Shown: positions 49,820 through 57,676 of the stretch, piece after piece | How the letters are laid out: every line of letters begins with the position of its first letter | How positions within the stretch are numbered: the stretch's first letter is position 1 | Source: an uncultured Clostridia bacterium | GTDB taxonomy: Bacteria > Bacillota > Clostridia > Oscillospirales > Oscillospiraceae | Reading direction: 5' to 3' | DNA length: 64,000 bases | NCBI GenBank assembly: GCA_945876285.1 | Contig: CAMCNO010000008.1 | Span: 1 to 64,000, forward strand | Program-made: the position numbers and the translations under genes | Notes under the pieces: model-generated | Seen by the model: the letters and a program-made list of their open reading frames with translations, nothing else | Databases searched by the model: none | Told to the model about the DNA's origin: nothing

Positions 49820-49864
49820 ACGGATATACCACAAGATTTCGGGGAAATCTTGCGGTATATCCGT
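49820..49864. terminator. Long inverted repeat at end of cargo; possible (bidirectional) terminator
   Basis: acggatataccacaagatttc-ggg-gaaatcttgcggtatatccgt, 21-bp stem with one mismatch. Confidence 0.55.
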
Positions 49865-49933
49865 TTCATTCCGAACGAATAAATCTATATCATATTTGCT
49901 AACTACACATTAGCAACCATTTTGACGGGAGTT

Positions 49934-50283
49934 TCAAAGTAGAATTCGTTCAGAGCGCACGATTTCCTCTGCTGCAGCGCGAATACTATTCATCGCTCCT
50001 ACCCATGCTATCTGGTTCTCCGCTTTCAGCTGCTCCGTAATCCCTTGCTCCTGTGCCATCTGCTTCATCAGAAGCTCCAGCATCTCGTTGGCCTCCCGGT
50101 CGATTTCATTGAGGTGGCGTGTCAGCTGCCCAGAGGTCAGCAGCGAGGTGTAGATTCCTCTGCGGTGTTCCTTCAGGTATTTGAACCGCATACGCCCAAA
50201 ACGCCCATATGTCGCTAGTTCTTCTTCCGGCAAAGCAAGTCCGGCAGATAGTAGTCGCCGTATTTGGTATAAGTGATTTCCAT
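49934..50283 (-). pseudogene. tnpV: tnpV-like gene, frameshifted
   Basis: MEITYTKYGDYYLPDL (frame 1) then ALPEEELATYGRFGRMRFKYLKEHRRGIYTSLLTSGQLTRHLNEIDREANEMLELLMKQMAQEQGITEQLKAENQIAWVGAMNSIR (frame 2); one nucleotide short at the junction. Confidence 0.82.
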
Positions 50284-50313
50284 TGTGTGACAGTCCTTTC
50301 GCGGGGCTGAATT

Positions 50314-50338
50314 TGACCCTTATTTTGACCCTTTAGCG
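50314..50338 (+). repeat. Right arm-type repeat
   Basis: TGACCCTTATTTTGACCCTTTAGCG; 22/25 match to 37162-37186. Confidence 0.75.
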
Positions 50339-50445
50339 AGGCATGTCCTATAAAACAACTGGACTGACTGGTACAGAATTTTTTAGTTTCAGAAATAAAT
50401 GTCACATATTTGAATCTAAAATCTTATAAAAACGGATTTTTAGCT

Positions 50446-50469
50446 GTTCGAATCCTTCACCCGCTGCCA
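50446..50469. repeat. attR core (gttcgaatccttcacccgctgcca)
   Basis: Exact copy of the tRNA-Gln 3' end (37092-37115). Confidence 0.92.
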
Positions 50470-50470
50470 G

Positions 50471-50509
50471 AAGAAAGCCTTGAATCCCAACGGATTCAGG
50501 GCTTTTTCT
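50471..50509 (+). terminator. Likely original tRNA-Gln terminator displaced by the element
   Basis: aagaaagccttgaatcc-caac-ggattcagggctttttctt immediately after attR. Confidence 0.75.
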
Positions 50510-50612
50510 TTTGCTTCTTTGCAATTTGACCGCCAAAAGATTGACGGTAGTGTCAGACGTTGCTACAATAGCTTCTAAACGTAAGTTTCAGTATCCTGAT
50601 TTGAGTGAGAAT

Positions 50613-51968
50613 ATGAACAAAGATTTGACGCAGGGACCGGTGATGCGGTCCATGCTGCTTTTCGCGGTCCCGATGATTCTGGGAAACCTGCTGCAGCAGT
50701 GCTACAATATTGCGGATACCTTAATCGTGGGACAGTGCCTGGGGAAAAACGCCCTGGCTGCTGTCGGCTCCTCCTTTACTCTGATGACCTTCCTGACCTC
50801 CATTTTGCTGGGACTGTGCATGGGCAGCGGGGCACTGTTTTCCATTCGCTTTGGGCAGCGGGACGAGGCCGGCTTACAAGAGAGCGTGCGTGCCTCGTTT
50901 ATGCTCATCGCAGGAGCGACGCTGCTGCTGACGGGCATTGCCTTTGCCTGCCTGGACCCTATCCGAACCCTGCTCCGGGTGCCGAAGGAGGTGTGGGGGC
51001 CTATGCGGGAATACCTGCGCGTGATCTTCTTCGGCATTGCCGCAACCTTCTTCTATAATTTCTTCGCGTCGTTTTTGCGGGCGGTGGGCAATGCCGTCGT
51101 ACCTCTGGTTTTCCTGGCGGTTTCCGCTGTGCTGAATATCGTTCTGGATCTGTGGTTCATCCTAGGGCTGGAACGGGGCGTGGCGGGGGCGGCGGAGGCG
51201 ACGGTGCTTGCCCAATATGTCTCCGGCATCGGCATCGCGGTTTATGCCTTGAGGAGGTCTCCCCAGCTTCGGGCTATCCACGGCTTTGGCCGCGTCCGCT
51301 GGCGCTGCGTCCGGGAGATCGCCGGCTACTCCATCCTGACCTGTGTTCAGCAGTCTGTGATGAATCTGGGTATCCTGATGGTCCAGGGCCTGGTCAACAG
51401 CTTTGGAGCCACGGTCATGGCGGCTTTCGCGGCGGCGGTGAAGATCGACGCGTTCGCTTATATGCCCGTACAGGACTTCGGGAACGCCTTTTCCACCTTC
51501 ATTGCCCAGAATTACGGGGCGAAAAAGGAGGAGCGCATCCGTGCGGGTTTAAAGGGGGCTGTCCTGGTTTCCATGCTTTTTTGCGTGGCGGTGTCCATTC
51601 TGGTGTGTGCCTTTGCCCGCCCGCTGATGGGGCTGTTTGTCGAGGCGGGAGAGGAGGCCATCATTTGGGAGGGCGTCCGCTATCTGCGCATCGAAGGCGT
51701 GTTTTATTGCGGCATCGGCTGCCTGTTCCTGCTGTACGGATTGTACCGGGCGTTGGCGAGACCGGGTATGAGCGTGGTCCTGACGGTCATCTCCCTGGGC
51801 ACCCGCGTGGTACTGGCCTATGTGCTGTCGGCGGTACCGTTCATTGGCGTAGTGGGTATCTGGTGGTCCATCCCCATCGGCTGGTTCCTGGCGGATGTGA
51901 CAGGCATTGTGTACTACATATGCAGAAGAAAGCGGCTGCTGTCCTGGGAATCGTTGACCGGGAACTGA
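50613..51968 (+). CDS. MATE-family efflux transporter
   Basis: MNKDLTQGPVMRSMLLFAVPMILGNLLQQCYNIADTLIVGQCLG. Confidence 0.93.
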   Translation: MNKDLTQGPVMRSMLLFAVPMILGNLLQQCYNIADTLIVGQCLGKNALAAVGSSFTLMTFLTSILLGLCMGSGALFSIRFGQRDEAGLQESVRASFMLIAGATLLLTGIAFACLDPIRTLLRVPKEVWGPMREYLRVIFFGIAATFFYNFFASFLRAVGNAVVPLVFLAVSAVLNIVLDLWFILGLERGVAGAAEATVLAQYVSGIGIAVYALRRSPQLRAIHGFGRVRWRCVREIAGYSILTCVQQSVMNLGILMVQGLVNSFGATVMAAFAAAVKIDAFAYMPVQDFGNAFSTFIAQNYGAKKEERIRAGLKGAVLVSMLFCVAVSILVCAFARPLMGLFVEAGEEAIIWEGVRYLRIEGVFYCGIGCLFLLYGLYRALARPGMSVVLTVISLGTRVVLAYVLSAVPFIGVVGIWWSIPIGWFLADVTGIVYYICRRKRLLSWESLTGN

Positions 51969-51983
51969 GAAAGAGAGGAATCC

Positions 51984-53558
51984 ATGGAAGAGGAATTGAA
52001 TAAAGGACTGACACTTCTGAAAAAGGGGCAAAAGGGCCTCGTTCACGCTGTTTTCAGCCGCATGGGGCTGATCCTTCTGCTGCTTGTTCTTCATGTTCTG
52101 CTGCTGTTCAGCGCCTTCCGGTGGTTTGAGAATTTCCTGCCCCACATCTACGGAGGCGCGGTCATCTTTACGGTTGGAATGGTGCTGTATCTGCTGAACA
52201 GCCGTATGAATCCATCTGCGAAGATCACCTGGCTGATCGTGGTCATGCTGCTGCCGGTCTTCGGCGTGCTGCTGTTTTGGTACACCCAGAGCGACATCGG
52301 CCACCGGGCGCTGAAGGACCGCCTGAACCGGCTGATCGCCCAGACCGGGGACAGCATCCCCCAATCCGCCCAGGTCATGGAGCGGCTGGCGGAGGAAGAA
52401 CCCGGCGCGGCGGCGCTGGCCCGTTATATTGGCCGGACAGGATGCTACCCGGCCTACGACAAGACCGCTGTGAGCTACTTCCCGCTGGGGGAGAATAAGT
52501 GGGCCGAGATGCTGCGGCAGCTGGAGCAGGCCCAGCATTTCATCTTTATGGAATACTTCATCGTGGACGAAGGGCTGATGTGGGGCAGGATTTTGGAGAT
52601 TCTGGCCCGGAAGGCCAAGGAGGGCGTGGATGTCCGGGTGATGTACGATGGCACCTGCGAGTTTTCCACACTGCCCCACGACTATCCCAAGCGCCTGCGG
52701 GAGCTGGGCATCCAGTGCAAGATGTTCGCCCCGGTGACGCCGTTCCTCTCCACCCACTACAATTACCGGGACCACCGGAAAATTCTGGTCATTGACGGCC
52801 ACACCGCCTTCAACGGCGGCGTGAATCTGGCGGACGAGTACATCAACCACATCGAAAAGCACGGCCACTGGAAGGACACCGCCGTCATGCTGAAGGGCGA
52901 GGCGGTGCGGAGCTTTACTCTGATGTTTTTGCAGATGTGGAATATCGACGAAAAGGAATCGGTGTTTGACCGCTTCCTGGCATATCCGGCCTGCGCACCG
53001 GAGGGAACGGCGGGCTATGTCATCCCCTACGGCGACTGTCCGCTGGACCAGGACAAGGTGGGCGAGCGGGTCTATATGGACCTTTTGAACCGGGCACAGC
53101 GGTATGTCCACATCATGACTCCCTATCTGATTTTGGATGGAGAGATGGAGACGGCCCTGAAATTCGCGGCGGAGCGGGGCGTGGATGTGACGCTGATGCT
53201 GCCGGGCGTCCCCGACAAGCGCATCCCCTACGCCCTGGCCATGACCCACTACGCCTCGCTGCTGGATTCCGGCGTCAAAATATATGAGTACACCCCCGGT
53301 TTCGTCCACGCCAAGGTGTTTGTCTGTGACGGCCGGGAGGCGGTGGTGGGGACCATCAATCTGGATTACCGCAGCTTGTACCACCATTTTGAGTGCGCCA
53401 CCTACCTGTGCGGCGTACCGTGCATTCCGCAGATCGAGGAGGATTTTCAGGCGACCTTGCAGCAGTGCCGGCAGGTCACGCCACAGACCATACGGGAGGA
53501 AAAACTGAGCCGCAGGCTGACGGGTTACTTGCTCAAGGCACTGGCGCCGCTTCTGTGA
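51984..53558 (+). CDS. cls: Cardiolipin synthase (paralog 2)
   Basis: HRKILVIDGHTAFNGGVNLADEY and HAKVFVCDGREAVVGTINLD. Confidence 0.93.
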   Translation: MEEELNKGLTLLKKGQKGLVHAVFSRMGLILLLLVLHVLLLFSAFRWFENFLPHIYGGAVIFTVGMVLYLLNSRMNPSAKITWLIVVMLLPVFGVLLFWYTQSDIGHRALKDRLNRLIAQTGDSIPQSAQVMERLAEEEPGAAALARYIGRTGCYPAYDKTAVSYFPLGENKWAEMLRQLEQAQHFIFMEYFIVDEGLMWGRILEILARKAKEGVDVRVMYDGTCEFSTLPHDYPKRLRELGIQCKMFAPVTPFLSTHYNYRDHRKILVIDGHTAFNGGVNLADEYINHIEKHGHWKDTAVMLKGEAVRSFTLMFLQMWNIDEKESVFDRFLAYPACAPEGTAGYVIPYGDCPLDQDKVGERVYMDLLNRAQRYVHIMTPYLILDGEMETALKFAAERGVDVTLMLPGVPDKRIPYALAMTHYASLLDSGVKIYEYTPGFVHAKVFVCDGREAVVGTINLDYRSLYHHFECATYLCGVPCIPQIEEDFQATLQQCRQVTPQTIREEKLSRRLTGYLLKALAPLL

Positions 53559-53561
53559 ATG

Positions 53562-53604
53562 AAAAAAGCCATGGAGGACTTCAACAGTTCTCCATGGCTT
53601 TTTT
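53562..53604 (+). terminator. Intrinsic terminator
   Basis: aaaaaagccatggag...ctccatggctttttt. Confidence 0.85.
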
Positions 53605-53614
53605 CGTCAGATGG

Positions 53615-54352
53615 TTACATGAACATGCAGAGCAGAATGGGCAGGAAGATGGCCGGGACCAGATTCATGACCTTGATTTTCGTCAGGTCCAGCATATTCA
53701 GGCCCAGGGCCACGATGAGCAGGGAGCCCACGCAGGTCATCTCCGCGATGACGGCGTCTCCCAGCAGGGGGGAGAGGAAGGAGGCGGCCAGGGCGATAAT
53801 GCCCTGATACAGGAACACCGCCACGGCGGAGAACGCCACGCCGACGCCCAGAGAGGCCGCAAAGACCACGGAGCTGATGCCGTCCAGCAGGGACTTGGCG
53901 AAGAGGGTGGTGTGGTCGCCGGTGAGGCCGTCCTGCAAAGCGCCCACGATGGCCATGGCGCCTACGCAGAACAGCAGGCTGGCGGTGACAAAGCCGTCGG
54001 CAATGGAGGGGGCGCCGTCGTCATGCTTCACCAGACGCTCTGTTTTCGCCTGGACCCAGTCGCCAAGGTGATGCATCCGCTTGTCCAGGTCCAGCAGCTC
54101 ACCGATGATGGCGCCGATGACCATGGAGAGAATGGCAATCAGCGTGTTGCTGCCCTTGAAGCTGCCGCTGATGCCGATGAAAATGATACACAGGGCCACA
54201 CCCTGCATAATGATGGTTTGGAGCCGCTCTCCCATGGAGGCGCTGCCTGCGGGGAGGAAGCGGGAAAAACGCCGGGCCAGCTGGGTCAAAAGCAGGCCCG
54301 CTACGGAGCCCGCCAGCACAGCCAGGGCGTTGACGATGGTACCTGTCAGCAT
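53615..54352 (-). CDS. DUF554-family membrane protein
   Basis: MLTGTIVNALAVLAGSVAGLLL...GEMTCVGSLLIVALGLNML-like pattern. Confidence 0.88.
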   Translation of the reverse strand: MLTGTIVNALAVLAGSVAGLLLTQLARRFSRFLPAGSASMGERLQTIIMQGVALCIIFIGISGSFKGSNTLIAILSMVIGAIIGELLDLDKRMHHLGDWVQAKTERLVKHDDGAPSIADGFVTASLLFCVGAMAIVGALQDGLTGDHTTLFAKSLLDGISSVVFAASLGVGVAFSAVAVFLYQGIIALAASFLSPLLGDAVIAEMTCVGSLLIVALGLNMLDLTKIKVMNLVPAIFLPILLCMFM

Positions 54353-55080
54353 ATGGGTTCTCTCTCTTTCTTGATGAGGTCCCGGACCACGGCGCTGCCC
54401 AGCAGCAGTCCGGCGGTGGCGGGGACCCAGGGATTACTGGCCGGAACGCTACGGCGTCCCGGCGGGGGGGCCTCCAACTGAGTGGTGGGAGCGGCTTCCT
54501 CCGGACTGAACACTACGGCCTGGTGGTGGATACCCCGGTTCCGCAGCTCCTTCCGCATGACACGGGCCAGGGGACAGCCGTAGGTCTCGGAAATGTCCGC
54601 AAGACGGAGCTGGGAGGGGTCCAGCTTATTGCCGGTGCCCAGGGCCATGATGAGAGGGATGTCCAGCCGCCGGGCAGTCTCTGCCAGGTCCAGCTTGCAG
54701 CTCACCAGGTCGATGGCGTCCACGATATAGTCGTAGCGGCAGCCCTCTGGGAAAAACAGGTCCCGGTGGGCGGCGTCGTAGGTGGCTTGCATGGGATGGA
54801 GGATGGCACCGGGGTTGATGTCCCGGATGCGGGCGGCCACGGCCTCCGCCTTGGGCTGGCCCACCGTGGAGGACAGGGCCTCCAGTTGGCGGTTGATGTT
54901 GGTGACGGAGACGGTGTCGCTGTCCACCAGCGTCAGCTCGCCCACGCCGGACCGGGCCAGACATTCGGCGGCATAGCTGCCCACGCCGCCCAGGCCGAAT
55001 AAGATGACGTGGCTCCAGGCCAGACGCTGCTGACCTTCCCGGCCCCACAGCATTTCATTGCGGAGAAAGCGCTCGTCCAT
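54346..55080 (-). CDS. tcdA: tRNA threonylcarbamoyladenosine dehydratase (TcdA/YgdL)
   Basis: MDERFLRNEMLWGREGQQRLAWSHVILFGLGGVGSYAAECLARSGVGELTLVDSDTVSVTNINRQ. Confidence 0.92.
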   Translation of the reverse strand: MDERFLRNEMLWGREGQQRLAWSHVILFGLGGVGSYAAECLARSGVGELTLVDSDTVSVTNINRQLEALSSTVGQPKAEAVAARIRDINPGAILHPMQATYDAAHRDLFFPEGCRYDYIVDAIDLVSCKLDLAETARRLDIPLIMALGTGNKLDPSQLRLADISETYGCPLARVMRKELRNRGIHHQAVVFSPEEAAPTTQLEAPPPGRRSVPASNPWVPATAGLLLGSAVVRDLIKKEREPIC

Positions 55081-55094
55081 AGGAAACCTCCGTA

Positions 55095-55131
55095 AAAAGG
55101 AGCCGGCTTTGAGCGATGTCAAAGCCGGCTC
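55095..55131 (-). terminator. Terminator of the peptidylprolyl isomerase gene
   Basis: Minus strand: gagccggctttgac-atcg-ctcaaagccggctc + T5. Confidence 0.8.
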
Positions 55132-55149
55132 TGCTTGGTGTGTCTGCGA

Positions 55150-56715
55150 TCAGCCGACGTTCTTCATGCCGGAGCTGTTCTGCTCGATGGAGCTGTCGGC
55201 GGTCAGAGCCGTGACCCACTCGGCATAGTCCTCGTCCTTCAGCGTGTCGGACACCTGAGCCTGCCAGCGGGGGAGGTCCTCACCCACGAAGTACATGACG
55301 TGATAGCCATAGGTGGTCTCCACCACGCCGGTGTCGCCGGTCTTGCGGCTGGAGTCGAAACACCAGTCGTTGAAAGTGGGAACCATCTGGCCCTGATAGA
55401 CCTGGGTGTAGAGACCGCCGTCGTACTTGGAGCCAGTATCGGTGGACTTCTCGATTGCCAGAGCGGCGAAGGAGTCCTCAGTGGCCTCTCCGGCCTGCCA
55501 GTCAGCCAGGATCTGCTCGGCCTGGGCCTTGGCATCCGCCTTCAGAGCGGCCTGCTCCTCTTCATATCCCTCGCTGCCGGAGGACAGCTCGCCGGTGGCG
55601 GGCTTGATGAGGATGTGGCGGACGTCGATGGTGGGATACTCGTCACGGAAACGATCGTGGAACACGGCCACATAATAGGTGGCGCCGCTCTCCAGCACGG
55701 CGCTGTCGCCGTTCTTGCGGGCACTGTCGAACAGCCACTCGGTCAGTACGTCGCCGACGTAGGTCGTGCCTTCGTTGTTGTTGTAGGTGGCCTTATCGTT
55801 GCCGTCGGCTAGGGACTCCAGCTTTTTGCCGTCACGGTAGGCAGCCAGCATTTCGTCGGCGGCGTCCTTGGCGGCCTTCTTGGCGGCGTCCTTCTCCTCG
55901 TCGGTGGGATTCACGGTGTTGCCATCGGCGTCGGTGGTGCTGGCGGCGGAGCCCAGAACGGTGATGGACTCATAGGCCACCTTGTCATAGCTGTTGGTAT
56001 CAGCAGCGTAGGCCTTCTCCAGTGTGGCCTCGTCGTAGGTCAGGCTGTCGGCGTATGCGGCGGTGTAGGCATCGTATTTCAGGATGCGGGTAAGCTGCTC
56101 GCCGTAGACCTTCTCGGTCATGGTGGAACCGAAGGTGCCGGACAGGTACTGGTCAACGGACATGTTGCTGGCGGCGGCAGTGGTCTTCAGGGAGGCCATG
56201 GAGTCCTCATACTGGGCCTGGATGCCGGCGGGATAGGTGAAGCCCTCCGCGTCAGCCTGCTTCAGGGCGTTCTGGACGGCGGCCATCTGCTCCAGGGCCT
56301 GGTCTACGAAGAAGTCGTGCCAGGTCTGGCCGGCCTCGACACCCATCATGGCGGCGTCGTTCTCGGAGATCTCCTGTGCCTTAAGGTCGCCCTGGGGGTC
56401 CAGGCTGATCATGCCGTAGGCCATGTAGTAGTAATAATTGCTGTAGAAGCTGCGGAATGCGTTCTGATAGAAGAAGTTGACCTCGGCAGCGGTGTATTTC
56501 TCACCGTCGATGGTGGCGGCAGTAGCGGAACGGGTCAGGATATTACTCCGCCAAAGGATAGAGCCCAGGGCCACGATCACAAAGACGATGGCAATGACGC
56601 CGTAGAGGAGATTGCTGCGCTTTTCCTGCTTGCGCTGCTGTGCCTCACGGGCGGTCTTGGGATCGGGCTGGCCGATCTGTTCCTGACGGAGCTGCTTTTC
56701 TCTGGATGCGCTCAT
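55150..56715 (-). CDS. Membrane-anchored parvulin-like peptidylprolyl isomerase (PrsA/SurA-like)
   Basis: TM anchor LLYGVIAIVFVIVALGSILW; parvulin-like YPTIDVRHILIKPATGE and GVVETTYGYHVMYFVGED. Confidence 0.85.
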   Translation of the reverse strand: MSASREKQLRQEQIGQPDPKTAREAQQRKQEKRSNLLYGVIAIVFVIVALGSILWRSNILTRSATAATIDGEKYTAAEVNFFYQNAFRSFYSNYYYYMAYGMISLDPQGDLKAQEISENDAAMMGVEAGQTWHDFFVDQALEQMAAVQNALKQADAEGFTYPAGIQAQYEDSMASLKTTAAASNMSVDQYLSGTFGSTMTEKVYGEQLTRILKYDAYTAAYADSLTYDEATLEKAYAADTNSYDKVAYESITVLGSAASTTDADGNTVNPTDEEKDAAKKAAKDAADEMLAAYRDGKKLESLADGNDKATYNNNEGTTYVGDVLTEWLFDSARKNGDSAVLESGATYYVAVFHDRFRDEYPTIDVRHILIKPATGELSSGSEGYEEEQAALKADAKAQAEQILADWQAGEATEDSFAALAIEKSTDTGSKYDGGLYTQVYQGQMVPTFNDWCFDSSRKTGDTGVVETTYGYHVMYFVGEDLPRWQAQVSDTLKDEDYAEWVTALTADSSIEQNSSGMKNVG

Positions 56716-56841
56716 TCGTATTCAGTCCTCTCAAAATTTCAGCTTATTAATGATGATGCAATCAACGCACTTAGCCATTATACCGAATTAAGGTGCGTTG
56801 TGCAAGTACAAAATCATAGAAGAAGTTCCTGAAATATATCT

Positions 56842-57072
56842 GAAAAAGACAGGGAAACACCCTGTCTGAAAAACGCGCCCCGCGGCGGCCGTGTAGACCT
56901 CGTTATAACCTGCACCTTTACGGACAGGTGGGTCGCCTCCAGCTTGCTTTACCGCTTCCAACTTCCAGCCGCGGAATGCGGCCGGGAGGCCTGCGAACCA
57001 CAGGCTGATCCGGCATCCCATATAACGAAATGTGGGTTAAAAAAAGATCTATCACGCACCCCGCAGGGCGGT
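56842..57072 (-). ncRNA. Structured RNA, candidate 6S-like (ssrS)
   Basis: Minus strand: long-range stem cgccctgcgg...ccgcggggcg closing about 190 nt, followed by terminator gacaggg-tgttt-ccctgtc + T5; no plausible ORF. Confidence 0.5.
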
Positions 57073-57096
57073 TGATTCATTTATTTGTAGGAGAAT

Positions 57097-57384
57097 TTAC
57101 TGGCCATCCTCGTCGCTGAACAAAGACTCCATGAACAGGTCGTACACTTCCTCCAGTTCCTCGTCGGAATCCAGAGTGGAGAGGAGGTCCTCGCCGTCTT
57201 CATGGATGACCTTCAAAATCACCAGACCGTTATCAGGGTCGTCCTCCTCGCCCTCAGTCTCGGCGGGGAAAAATGCCTGATACATCTGGCCCTTATGCTC
57301 CAGGGCATCCACAAATTCCAGAACGATCTCGTTGCCTTCGTCATCGGTGACCGTGATAAAAGTGGGGCCGAACTCTTCGCTCAT
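57097..57384 (-). CDS. DUF1292-family protein
   Basis: FITVTDDEGNEIVLEFVDALEHKGQMYQAFFPAE. Confidence 0.88.
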   Translation of the reverse strand: MSEEFGPTFITVTDDEGNEIVLEFVDALEHKGQMYQAFFPAETEGEEDDPDNGLVILKVIHEDGEDLLSTLDSDEELEEVYDLFMESLFSDEDGQ

Positions 57385-57676
57385 TGGGCTTCCTCCTTTT
57401 TCTTGGGTAATGCTATTTTAACCGATGTTCCCTCCGATTGCAAGGGAAGAAGCTGTGAAAAAGCTGAAAAGACTGTCCCTCTTACGGGTATTATTCTGCC
57501 CTGTAATAGAAAAAACATACGAAATGGGAACTATTTTTCGAGAAAAAACGACATTTTCAATGTTGACAGGAGGTGATACAATAGTACATATTATGGAGTA
57601 ATGCGGACTTTCGCTTCCGGCGGACAAGCTGTGGGCGAGAGATGGCTTGATAGGGCTGACAGAAGGAGGTGCCTCA

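Larger units (their letters stand above)
37092..50469. mobile_element. Putative integrative mobilizable element in tRNA-Gln carrying a pst-pho phosphate locus
   Basis: Exact 24-bp direct repeat at both ends; integrase, xis-like gene, RepA-like ATPase, oriT, MobV relaxase and tnpV inside; arm-type repeats inside both ends. Confidence 0.82.

Noticed and set aside
56788-57021. 77-aa ORF in the intergenic region before the PPIase gene
   Set aside because: Overlaps the structured-RNA candidate; no RBS and no protein-like features.
57564-57584. TTGACA...TACAAT as a promoter for the PBP gene
   Set aside because: Spacing of only about 8 nt; not a valid -35/-10 pair.
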